The position numbers and the translations under genes are program-made. DNA of 7,931 nt, taken from positions 1 to 7,931 of the forward strand of contig JACKNH010000002.1 in assembly GCA_024234975.1 (NCBI GenBank), written 5' to 3'. Source of the stretch: Gammaproteobacteria bacterium. GTDB lineage: Bacteria; Pseudomonadota; Gammaproteobacteria; Ga0077536. Below are positions 1 to 5,240 of this stretch, one piece after another. The notes beneath the pieces were generated by a model that worked only from the letters and a program-made list of their open reading frames with translations, was not told the DNA's origin and searched no databases. How positions within the stretch are numbered: position 1 is the stretch's first letter; every line of letters begins with the position of its first letter.

Positions 1-111
1 GCGATGAATCGCGAGCAGATCCGAGACGGCGTAGGCATCCTGCGGAAAATCGTTCCTGTCATCATGGAAATCATGATGAACCACCCGCACGCCGCGTGGG
101 GTGATTTGCAC
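1..111 (-). CDS. Partial hypothetical protein, runs off left edge
   Basis: An open minus-strand frame runs off position 1 in mid-gene. It is rich in His, Asp and Val and contains the segment VVHHDFHDDRNDFPQDAYA, which looks like genuine protein, whereas the other two minus frames contain stops here. The frame is continuous with the stop codon of the DUF3293 gene at 150-148 and stays open from 147. The only plausible start in it is GTG at 111, with no clear ribosome site. It could be the next gene of the operon starting at GTG 111 or at an atypical codon, or a remnant cut by the upstream stop. I do not recognise the family. Confidence 0.45.
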   Translation of the reverse strand, partial: MQITPRGVRVVHHDFHDDRNDFPQDAYAVSDLLAIHR

Positions 112-147
112 TACCCGGTGATAGAAACCTGAGCCGAAGACGGTGGG

Positions 148-561
148 TTATGAAGTCTCTTCGGGATCCGTGCCCGCCGTCAGCGCACCGATGACCCGGC
201 GCCGGAAAGAACCCAACGTCAGCTCGCGATCATCCGCGACATACCACAGCTCGAGTTCATCGCCGTCCACCTCGAAGATCGCCTGCTGGTTGAATTCCGC
301 GCCCAGCGCGAATGCCGCGACGCGCGGACAGTCGATCCCCCAACCCGGCTCGGCGTGCTTTTCATCCGGTGAGAGCCCGGTCACGCGGAAATGCAGCCAA
401 CCATCGGCCACAACACGCGCTCGCAAACGTGCGTCGTGGCCGAGGTTGGTCTCCGGCGTCACCGTCACGCCATCCGGATTGAACGCCGTGACGATCCAGA
501 AATGCGCTGGCAAGTCTCCTTCATTGAGACGGAACATGGTTTCATCGTAAGGATTGCTCAT
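148..561 (-). CDS. DUF3293 domain protein
   Basis: A 137-aa protein that matches my recollection of the DUF3293 family across nearly its whole length. The hallmarks are FWIVTAFNPDG near residues 22-32, a following ETNLGHDARLRA segment, FRVTGLSPD near residue 60, and AEPGWGIDC with a later ALGAEFNQQAIFEV segment. The family is small, cytoplasmic and of unknown biochemical role, often encoded by lone genes in Proteobacteria. The ATG at 561 is preceded by GGAGG with four bases between. The gene lies 60 bp downstream of the 195-aa gene on the same strand, so it is probably the third full-length gene of the operon led by riboswitch copy 1. The family call is from memory of the motif pattern, without a profile search. 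Confidence 0.8.
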   Translation of the reverse strand: MSNPYDETMFRLNEGDLPAHFWIVTAFNPDGVTVTPETNLGHDARLRARVVADGWLHFRVTGLSPDEKHAEPGWGIDCPRVAAFALGAEFNQQAIFEVDGDELELWYVADDRELTLGSFRRRVIGALTAGTDPEETS

Positions 562-621
562 CGTGCCTCCTGGCGATTGCCTCGACCTCGGGTGAGTATC
601 GGGTCGGTACTGAGCGGCAGT

Positions 622-1209
622 TTAACGATCATATCGCTCGTGTCTGGAAGCCCCGAGCAGCGAGGGAGCTTCGCGCAGGTCGTACGGTGACCACAGCGTA
701 CCACCCGTGCCGTCATCCTCCACGAATACCACGAACTCCAACGTCGGTCCTTCCATCGGTGTAACCGTGTAGGTCGCTCGGCCGCCCAGCCCGTTGTTGT
801 ACGATCCTTCGGTCAGCTGGTCACTGATCGCCTGCTCCAGCAAGGCCTGCTCCTGCTGGGTGAGTATGCTGATATCGGGGCTGGACTGATCGTCCCATTT
901 CTCTGTCAGTGCAACCAGTTGCTCGAACCGTTCCCGGGGTACCTTGCGCTCGATGAGGTACACCACCTCGGAACTCGGAAAGTAGTTGCGGAGATACTCG
1001 CTGATCGACATGGTTTCCCGCTCCTGCCAGAAGCTCCACCCATCGCCCAGCTGATACGTATCGGTAATCCCCAGCAGCTTGGCCAGGATCTCTGCACCCA
1101 GGCCGCGGTAGACATCGCGCCTGGTTTCAAGATCGCGCGCCACGGTATTAATCCGGTCATTCAGTTCCATTTTCTGCAACCGCTGCAGCGCCAACTCGTT
1201 CGTTTTCAT
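622..1209 (-). CDS. Hypothetical protein, 195 aa
   Basis: I do not recognise this protein. It is hydrophilic, with no signal peptide or membrane segment. Residues 1-45 are charged and helix-prone (LALQRLQKMELNDRINTVAR is typical). The middle is rich in aromatic and acidic residues, and near residues 115-130 there is a Gln/Glu-rich helix. The C-terminal third looks like beta strands (ATYTVTPMEGPTLEFVVFVE) and may be a separate small domain. The ATG at 1209 has AGAGGA ten bases upstream. It sits 37 bp downstream of the 305-aa gene, same strand, and is followed 60 bp later by the DUF3293 gene, so co-transcription is likely. Coding is supported by the length of the open frame and by amino-acid composition, not by homology. 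Confidence 0.75.
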   Translation of the reverse strand: MKTNELALQRLQKMELNDRINTVARDLETRRDVYRGLGAEILAKLLGITDTYQLGDGWSFWQERETMSISEYLRNYFPSSEVVYLIERKVPRERFEQLVALTEKWDDQSSPDISILTQQEQALLEQAISDQLTEGSYNNGLGGRATYTVTPMEGPTLEFVVFVEDDGTGGTLWSPYDLREAPSLLGASRHERYDR

Positions 1210-1246
1210 GCGATATAGATCCTCTGGTTGTTAAATGGATATAATT

Positions 1247-2164
1247 TCAAGCGGCCAACGCCCCCGTCCTGAGTCGCCGCAATGCCTGTGCGCAGTGATA
1301 CCAGTGACTGAGGGCTGCACGTTCATCGAAGCCGCTGACTGACAGCCACAGCGTGGTGGGCGAGAAATATCGGGGACCACCGAACATGCCGCTGGATTGC
1401 CGGGTTTGCTGGCGCAACGTGAGCAATACGCGTTCCCGCACGCACCGCGATGCCGCATAGCGTCGAACCGGGTCACCGCCTCGCCGGGCCAGCGGCCAGT
1501 CCGCCACGCAGGTCAGCAAGGGGATAACTTCGCGCACGACCAGCGAATAGTGGATCAGCACACCGTCCTGGCGCGGCCCGGCCAGGACAGCCATCGCGTC
1601 GGCCAGCGAATCCCGCCTGAACGCATAGAACAGGCCACCTTGGATACAGGCCCCTTCGGACACCCTGAACCCGACCACCAGTTCAACCGGCAGCTCGTGC
1701 CACGCTTCCGGCCCTTGAGGAAAACAGTGTTGCAATGGGCGGTATACCGGGAACGGCGTTTCGGCAACCAGCCGCGCAATATCGCCCGCGCGGATCCTGC
1801 CGGTCTCAAGCCGAGTCACTTCCAGGCCCAGCAGCAATCGCAGGATCGTTTCCTCGTTCCTGCGCGGGGGGCAGCGCAGGCCGGCGATGATGTCAGTCGG
1901 TCCATACGCCTCGTCAGCCTCCGTGTAGTCATTGCGCCGTGAACGACCGAGCAACCAATCGCGCCCATTGGCCGAGTACCCGAGCCAGTAGTCGTGGCAC
2001 AAGAGGCGGTCCCTGCCCCGCAATGCGCGCGGCACCGGATGATGTTCCCAACATTTGATCCGGTCCCGCATGGCGTAGTGAATGGCAAACTTCTGGCACC
2101 CCTCGAAGGTGATGAGTTCCATTCCGTTGACGGATACCCGATCTACCGGGCTGGCGCCGCTCAT
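1247..2164 (-). CDS. Orphan protein, 305 aa, under SAM-II riboswitch copy 1
   Basis: This 305-aa protein matches no family I can name. It has no membrane segment or signal peptide, many Trp, Tyr and Arg, and nine Cys scattered without a CxxC pair (for example Cys23, Cys38, Cys56 and Cys98). The start is set by context. The ATG at 2164 overlaps the TGA of a 20-codon ORF as ATGA, which suggests translational coupling. A second in-frame Met (MELITF, residue 15) is an alternative. The same frame extends further upstream to a TTG at 2335, but that would translate the riboswitch itself, so I reject it. It is the first long gene of a minus-strand operon continuing with the 195-aa and DUF3293 genes. 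SAM-II elements usually precede methionine genes; this product resembles none of them. Confidence 0.75.
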   Translation of the reverse strand: MSGASPVDRVSVNGMELITFEGCQKFAIHYAMRDRIKCWEHHPVPRALRGRDRLLCHDYWLGYSANGRDWLLGRSRRNDYTEADEAYGPTDIIAGLRCPPRRNEETILRLLLGLEVTRLETGRIRAGDIARLVAETPFPVYRPLQHCFPQGPEAWHELPVELVVGFRVSEGACIQGGLFYAFRRDSLADAMAVLAGPRQDGVLIHYSLVVREVIPLLTCVADWPLARRGGDPVRRYAASRCVRERVLLTLRQQTRQSSGMFGGPRYFSPTTLWLSVSGFDERAALSHWYHCAQALRRLRTGALAA

Positions 2165-2223
2165 GGCAGCACCGCCGGGATGCCCGCTGCGTGGCAGGCA
2201 TGCATCGACTGCGAAAAGGTCAT
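2161..2223 (-). CDS. 20-codon leader ORF coupled to the 305-aa gene
   Basis: A short ORF, MTFSQSMHACHAAGIPAVLP, starts with ATG at 2223. It has the best ribosome site in this operon, GGAGA seven bases upstream. Its TGA at 2163-2161 overlaps the ATG of the 305-aa gene (ATGA). The ribosome site that the copy 1 hairpin can hide is the one for this ORF, so riboswitch control would reach the long gene through translational coupling. Alternatives are that it is the true N-terminus of the 305-aa protein separated by a one-base frameshift, or the leftover N-terminus of an earlier riboswitch-controlled gene. The HAAG segment recurs at residues 16-19 of the Sir2 protein behind copy 2, which hints at shared leader ancestry but is short enough to be chance. 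Confidence 0.55.
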   Translation of the reverse strand: MTFSQSMHACHAAGIPAVLP

Positions 2224-2230
2224 GTATTTT

Positions 2231-2286
2231 CTCCAACCCCGTCGTGACAAGGTCGGCAGGACCCGGTGCCCGGGGATTGGCACCAG
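2231..2286 (-). promoter_or_regulatory. Translational expression platform of SAM-II copy 1
   Basis: Two competing hairpins lie between the aptamer and the leader ORF. In the sequestering form, CCAATCCCCG (2280-2271) pairs with CGGGGTTGG (2241-2233) with one bulged base, trapping the start of the GGAG ribosome site at 2234-2231. In the alternative form, GGTGCC (2284-2279) pairs with GGCACC (2270-2265), extendable to eight pairs with one G-U, leaving CCCCG in the loop and the ribosome site free. The same arrangement in different bases follows copy 2. Which form SAM favours is inferred from the class's usual repression, not shown here. Confidence 0.65.
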
Positions 2287-2289
2287 CCG

Positions 2290-2345
2290 CCGCTTTAGCA
2301 GCATTTGTATTCCGCCCTGCAAGCTGACTGCTCAAATCGGCGGTG
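2290..2345 (-). ncRNA. SAM-II riboswitch aptamer, copy 1
   Basis: The minus strand carries the SAM-II layout. The P1 stem is CCGCC (2343-2339) with GGCGG (2316-2312). The loop between contains GATTTGA and CAGCTTGC. After P1 come ACAAATGC and GCTAAAGCGG. ATTTG in the loop can pair with CAAAT after P1, forming the H-type pseudoknot characteristic of this class. The order and spacing agree with the metX SAM-II aptamer as I remember it (GATTT, TTGC, AAATG, GCTAAA). It binds S-adenosylmethionine and normally represses. It lies about 55 nt upstream of the leader ORF ribosome site. Confidence 0.9.
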
Positions 2346-2349
2346 ACTA

Positions 2350-2355
2350 ATTATG
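2350..2355 (-). promoter_or_regulatory. Candidate -10 box for riboswitch copy 1 operon
   Basis: CATAAT on the minus strand ends six bases before P1 of copy 1, so transcription would begin almost exactly at the aptamer, as for copy 3. No good -35 hexamer stands at 16-18 bp. TTGGCA at 2384-2379 is too far away, with a 23-bp gap. The call rests on the -10 match and its position. Confidence 0.4.
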
Positions 2356-2425
2356 CGAATTAACTCCCTTTTCGGATTTGCCAAATATTCGATCGCGATT
2401 CAGACCTTAAGGCAATTTTGCGGTT

Positions 2426-3226
2426 TCATCGAATAACGTCGAATTTGTTGATATACGACGTGCAGTCGTAGGTACCGTTAAGGCGGTACACGCCATTCTT
2501 CTCGCGAGCGATGCGGATAGTGAATTTTTCGCTAGATTTTATCACCCCTAGATCGAACAACCGCTTGACTTCGACACTCGACAGAATCAAGTAGTCATTG
2601 AGGTACCGATTTTTATTCAACACGCGCAACACAAAAACATAGAACGTTTCAGAGGAGTCGTATCGATCGAAAGACGACTTTGCGATCGAGAAGGCATATT
2701 CGCCACGAGAAGAGAGATTCGCGGTTTTTACTTGGATTGTGAAATATCGATTGAAATTAGCGGCGATTATGTCGATGCCGTCGTCGACGGCCATTGCGGA
2801 TGGGTTGTAACCAAAGAACAAGAGCTCGCTGATGACCGCCGCTTCGCCAGCTCGGCCAGTGTACTGAGTAGTAGTTACCGGTTGGGGCGACGATTCGGCT
2901 GTGACTCGCCTCTCACGTCTCAGGCAGTACCAGCCCTTCTTAGACCTGCCGTTTTTTCCCAAGACTTTTCGGAACGAAGACTTGGTCTTCTGGCGCTTGA
3001 TATCGGTCGACAATGCGGTGGACACACGTGACGGCAGATTGTCAGATTGATCTTCGAGGTCGGGCTGCAGCTTTAACAATTCCGAAGAAATATGAGATAC
3101 GTGGGCGCCCTTAGGATGCTTCGACAGAATCGTGCAGATGTTGTTCTTGAATTGAGAAGACCTCGTTGTTGCTTGGCCGCCCCTACCAGAAGGCACGTTG
3201 ACAATTGATGGATTTCCTTCGAACAT
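2426..3226 (-). CDS. HARE-HTH-like plus PD-(D/E)XK nuclease-like protein
   Basis: This 266-aa protein probably has two domains. Residues about 24-102 resemble a HARE-HTH or similar winged helix (ILSKHP start, ALSTDIK middle, ending GWYCLRR), which would contact DNA or chromatin-like proteins. Residues about 122-200 show a PD-(D/E)XK core: TGRAGEAAV with Glu128, then DDGIDIIA with Asp152, then FTIQVKTA with Gln165 and Lys167, giving the E...D...QxK order of restriction-like and Holliday-junction-like nucleases. The ATG at 3226 has AGGGAG eight bases upstream. The gene is more AT-rich than the HD and Sir2 genes ahead of it and separated from them by 80 bp, so it may be a later addition that is nevertheless co-oriented with that operon. 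Its DNA target is unknown. Confidence 0.75.
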   Translation of the reverse strand: MFEGNPSIVNVPSGRGGQATTRSSQFKNNICTILSKHPKGAHVSHISSELLKLQPDLEDQSDNLPSRVSTALSTDIKRQKTKSSFRKVLGKNGRSKKGWYCLRRERRVTAESSPQPVTTTQYTGRAGEAAVISELLFFGYNPSAMAVDDGIDIIAANFNRYFTIQVKTANLSSRGEYAFSIAKSSFDRYDSSETFYVFVLRVLNKNRYLNDYLILSSVEVKRLFDLGVIKSSEKFTIRIAREKNGVYRLNGTYDCTSYINKFDVIR

Positions 3227-3306
3227 TTTTCTACTCCCTGTATTGAGTTGCAGTATTTCTTAAGGCCCGCATTGCAAGCTACTTCAGTCGACACCTAGTG
3301 CCGCGA

Positions 3307-3891
3307 TCAGAGCTTCCGCGATAAATTTTCGGTGCTGATCTCTATCGCCTTGAGCGTCGATGCCAGGTCCCGTCCAAGAAACGAATCGGGACGCCGCGTG
3401 GTGAATATCGACGACAGCTCGCGGTAATACCACAGCGTCTGTTCGCGCGACGCGCTAAACCGCTCCCACAATGTCTCGCCGACTGTCGCGTAATCGCTGG
3501 CTATACAGCGCAGGTTGTGCAGCTTGTCCGCATTGGACACCCGCAGCACGTCCTCGGGCCGGGTTTTCAGGTGCTCGATGTAGGCACGTTTACGTTGTTC
3601 CCACGGCGGCTTAGGTGACACCGTGGCATCAGTGCATGCCAACACGATATCGGCCACCCGGTCACCGAAACTGCCCCGGATGAAGCCCAGCGTTGGCAAC
3701 CCGCCCTGGTCTTCGACCGCGTCGTGGAACAACCCGGCTATCGCCTCTACTTCGTCACCGCCATCCTTGAGCACCAGCGACGCCACGGCCAGCAGGTGCG
3801 AAAGGTAAGGGATTTCGGTGCCCTTGCGCTGGTGCCCTGCGTGCATGGCATTGACGATGGTGACTGCATCACTGAATCTTTTCGAAATCAT
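3307..3891 (-). CDS. RelA/SpoT-type HD hydrolase (small alarmone hydrolase-like)
   Basis: This 194-aa protein has the stand-alone HD fold of the RelA/SpoT hydrolase side. MHAGHQRKGTEIPYLSH near residues 16-32 gives the first His ligand (His32). GLFHDAVEDQGG gives His56-Asp57 and the Glu60-Asp61 pair typical of ppGpp hydrolases. FGDRVADIVLACTDA is at 75-89, and NADKLHNLR gives Asp122 and the KLxNxR signature. There is no synthetase, TGS or ACT domain, so the length fits a MESH1-like small alarmone hydrolase that would remove pyrophosphate from (p)ppGpp or a related nucleotide; the substrate is not proven. I chose ATG 3891 because GAGGAG lies seven bases upstream; a longer frame to 3993 would overlap the Sir2 gene heavily. 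Only 13 bp separate it from the Sir2 stop, so the two are almost certainly one transcript. Confidence 0.85.
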   Translation of the reverse strand: MISKRFSDAVTIVNAMHAGHQRKGTEIPYLSHLLAVASLVLKDGGDEVEAIAGLFHDAVEDQGGLPTLGFIRGSFGDRVADIVLACTDATVSPKPPWEQRKRAYIEHLKTRPEDVLRVSNADKLHNLRCIASDYATVGETLWERFSASREQTLWYYRELSSIFTTRRPDSFLGRDLASTLKAIEISTENLSRKL

Positions 3892-3904
3892 CAAAGACTC
3901 CTCG

Positions 3905-4804
3905 TTATAGTTGAATATCGATCCTGGAAAGAATTTCGACCGCGCCGCCCTGCAAACCTTCGCCATCGCAGCGCGCCGGCAGGTCGGCTGCATCCGGATT
4001 GATGCGAACCAGGAAACCTTCCTGCGCTTCTGATAACCGGCGGACGCTGGAGATCACCTCCCCTGCCCCGATTTCCACCGTCACCAGGCGGCGGACGCTG
4101 CTGCGCCAGGATTGAAACGCCTTCTTTCCCGCATCAGCGGGGAGTTCGACCCATTCGCCATCACCAAACATCAGGACGTTCGGCCTAGCAACGGCGCCGC
4201 ATCTTGGGCAGCGCGGCAAAGGACCGATCAGCCGACATCTTTCCATATCGATTTCGGGTTTGAAGCGGGTTGCCGACCACGTTTGTGTGGAGCAACGTTC
4301 AAGGCACTGCAGCCGGTGCAGTGAGCCGTGCAGCTCGCGGACGTGTGCCGTAGCGTATCCCGCGCGCTGGAATTGCCCATCAACATTGCTGGTGACGACA
4401 AATACGCCACGCGGCAAACGCTCGCCCCAACGGCGAAGTATTTCGAAACCCGCATGGGGAATCGCCCGGCGATACAACTGCAACCGGTGCCCGTAGAAGC
4501 CCCAGGCGAGGCGCGGGTCGCGATGGAATGCCTCAGGGCTCGCAATCTCGGAGAATTCGATACCTGCTTTGCCGAGCGCGGGGTAATGCATCCAGAAACC
4601 CTCGGTGCCACGAAACGTCGGCAACCCGGAATCCACTCCCATGCCGGCGCCCGCGGTGACCAGCAGGCCATCGGCCTCGGTCATCGCTGCCGCGCATCGG
4701 CGCACAGCATCGGGGCTTACATCGGAATCGTCTGGTCGACGCGCCAGGCCAGCAGCATGTACTGCCGGGGCCGTATCACCACTCACTTCGGAAACCTGCA
4801 TCAT
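3905..4804 (-). CDS. Sir2-family NAD-dependent deacylase or NADase
   Basis: A 299-aa protein with the full Sir2 signature set. The NAD-binding GAGMGVDSGLPTFRG is at 52-66. TSNVDGQFQRAG at 138-149 corresponds to the TQNID.LH..AG motif. The catalytic His159 is in ELHGS. Two Cys pairs, Cys167/Cys171 and Cys199/Cys202, form the Zn-ribbon. A degenerate VTVEIGAGEV near 241-250 takes the place of the usual GTSL segment. The family transfers acyl or ADP-ribose groups using NAD+, and some members are NAD-depleting defence effectors. The intact Zn site and lone-domain architecture fit a classical deacylase better than a ThsA- or Argonaute-associated effector. The start ATG 4804 is six bases after GGAG; an upstream in-frame GTG at 4816 lies inside that site. 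It is the first gene after tandem SAM-II elements, followed 13 bp later by the HD hydrolase. Confidence 0.9.
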   Translation of the reverse strand: MMQVSEVSGDTAPAVHAAGLARRPDDSDVSPDAVRRCAAAMTEADGLLVTAGAGMGVDSGLPTFRGTEGFWMHYPALGKAGIEFSEIASPEAFHRDPRLAWGFYGHRLQLYRRAIPHAGFEILRRWGERLPRGVFVVTSNVDGQFQRAGYATAHVRELHGSLHRLQCLERCSTQTWSATRFKPEIDMERCRLIGPLPRCPRCGAVARPNVLMFGDGEWVELPADAGKKAFQSWRSSVRRLVTVEIGAGEVISSVRRLSEAQEGFLVRINPDAADLPARCDGEGLQGGAVEILSRIDIQL

Positions 4805-4810
4805 GACGTT

Positions 4811-4859
4811 CTCCACCCCCGCAGCAGACGCCGGCGTGGCCGGCTCCGGGGGATGGAGC
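4811..4859 (-). promoter_or_regulatory. Translational expression platform of SAM-II copy 2
   Basis: On the minus strand CTCCATCCCCCG (4858-4847) pairs with CGGGGGTGGAG (4821-4811) with one bulged base. This hides the whole GGAG ribosome site of the Sir2 gene at 4814-4811. The interior is braced by GCCGGC-CAC-GCCGGC (4844-4830). The competing hairpin pairs GCTCC (4859-4855) with GGAGC (4847-4843) and puts ATCCCCC in its loop. The layout matches copy 1, including the single bulge, although most bases differ. That agreement between two leaders is good evidence that the switch is real. Confidence 0.7.
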
Positions 4860-4867
4860 GCGAGCGA

Positions 4868-4922
4868 CGCTTTAGCAGTATTTATGAGTCGCCCCGCAAG
4901 TTGTCACTTAATGCGGCGACCA
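4868..4922 (-). ncRNA. SAM-II riboswitch aptamer, copy 2 (divergent)
   Basis: P1 is GTCGCC (4920-4915) with GGCGAC (4893-4888). ACTTGCG, TAAATAC and CTGCTAAAGCG follow in the SAM-II order. It departs from copies 1 and 3 in the segment after the 5' P1 strand, where GATTTGA is replaced by GCATTAAG, so the pseudoknot helix with TAAAT has a mismatch. It may bind SAM less tightly or read a related ligand such as SAH. It lies immediately before the Sir2 platform and downstream of the copy 3 terminator, and I see no -10 box of its own, so it should be transcribed only by read-through. Confidence 0.8.
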
Positions 4923-4944
4923 GCGCGAATCCGCGCCCAAAAAT

Positions 4945-4980
4945 GAAAAAACCCGTTCAGCCTGGCATGCTGGAACGGGT
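4945..4980 (-). terminator. Intrinsic terminator between SAM-II copies 3 and 2
   Basis: On the minus strand ACCCGTTC (4980-4973) pairs with GAACGGGT (4958-4951). Inner pairs CAGC/GCTG extend the stem with a small bulge, and a run of six T follows (4951-4946), then another run after one CA. This is a strong rho-independent terminator. It starts about 12 nt after the copy 3 aptamer, so it is probably the transcriptional output of that riboswitch. I found no convincing antiterminator. A GCGCG-GATT-CGCGC hairpin at 4936-4923 separates it from copy 2. Confidence 0.85.
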
Positions 4981-4991
4981 CTTCGAGAAGT

Positions 4992-5050
4992 CCGCTTTAG
5001 CATGCATTTGTTACGCGCCCGCAAGCTGTGAATCTTCAAATCGGCGCGGG
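4992..5050 (-). ncRNA. SAM-II riboswitch aptamer, copy 3
   Basis: This is the copy closest to the published metX SAM-II aptamer as I remember it. P1 is CGCGCC (5048-5043) with GGCGCG (5019-5014). Then come GATTTGAAG, AGCTTGCGG, TAACAAATGC and GCTAAAGCGG. ATTTG pairs with CAAAT for the pseudoknot. P1 differs from copies 1 and 2 at several positions, always with compensating changes. It is preceded by a well-formed promoter and followed by an intrinsic terminator, so it is placed as a transcriptional attenuator for the Sir2-HD operon. Confidence 0.92.
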
Positions 5051-5054
5051 CACA

Positions 5055-5083
5055 ATTATCGCAGGCGTGGCGGAATATAACAA
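5055..5083 (-). promoter_or_regulatory. Sigma70-like promoter for the riboswitch/Sir2/HD operon
   Basis: On the minus strand TTGTTA (5083-5078) and GATAAT (5060-5055) are separated by exactly 17 bp. The -10 box matches TATAAT at five of six positions. The predicted start, about seven bases on, falls at the first base of P1 of aptamer copy 3, which is the geometry expected for a riboswitch leader. Confidence 0.7.
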
Positions 5084-5195
5084 CCTGGCGTGGCGCTCCT
5101 GCTCCATCACCAGGGAGCAGCCCTTGGCAACAATGGCCTTGATTTCGCAATGGGGTGCGGCAATTCTGATACAGGTTGAAGCGCCCCCGGTATCA

Positions 5196-5225
5196 TTGCT
5201 ACGAACGCATTCCCGACCCGATAAT
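5196..5225 (+). promoter_or_regulatory. Weak candidate promoter for the HIT gene
   Basis: TTGCTA (5196-5201) and GATAAT (5220-5225) are 18 bp apart. The -10 box is good, but the predicted start near 5232 would clip the AAAGGA ribosome site at 5228-5233, giving a nearly leaderless message. The real promoter may therefore lie elsewhere in 5084-5195. That stretch also holds an unexplained inverted repeat, CTGCTCC (5099-5105) with GGAGCAG (5114-5120). Confidence 0.3.
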
Positions 5226-5240
5226 GCAAAGGACCCGCCG

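Noticed and set aside
1397..1942. Plus-strand 181-aa open frame
   Set aside because: Antisense to the 305-aa gene with no ribosome site or recognisable motif.
2165..2335. N-terminal extension of the 305-aa protein to TTG 2335
   Set aside because: It would translate the riboswitch and platform; the TTG has no ribosome site, and the ATG at 2164 fits the coupling junction.
3227..3306. Separate promoter for the PD-(D/E)XK gene
   Set aside because: TTGCAA is present, but no acceptable -10 box follows at 16-18 bp, so I cannot support one.
3892..3993. Longer HD hydrolase starting at 3993
   Set aside because: It would overlap the Sir2 gene by 89 bp, while ATG 3891 has GAGGAG in place and starts where the HD family usually starts.
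4868..5050. Copies 2 and 3 as attC sites or simple direct repeats of a mobile element
   Set aside because: They lack the integron GTTRRRY/RYYYAAC core pair, and the stems vary with compensating changes while unpaired blocks stay constant, which fits an RNA aptamer.
4328..5080. Plus-strand 250-aa open frame
   Set aside because: It lies antisense to the Sir2 gene and across both riboswitches; its composition is typical of antisense translation of GC-rich DNA.
5028..5240. N-terminal extension of the HIT protein
   Set aside because: The extra residues read through the opposite-strand promoter and aptamer region; family proteins start close to the CPFC motif, and ATG 5241 has a ribosome site.
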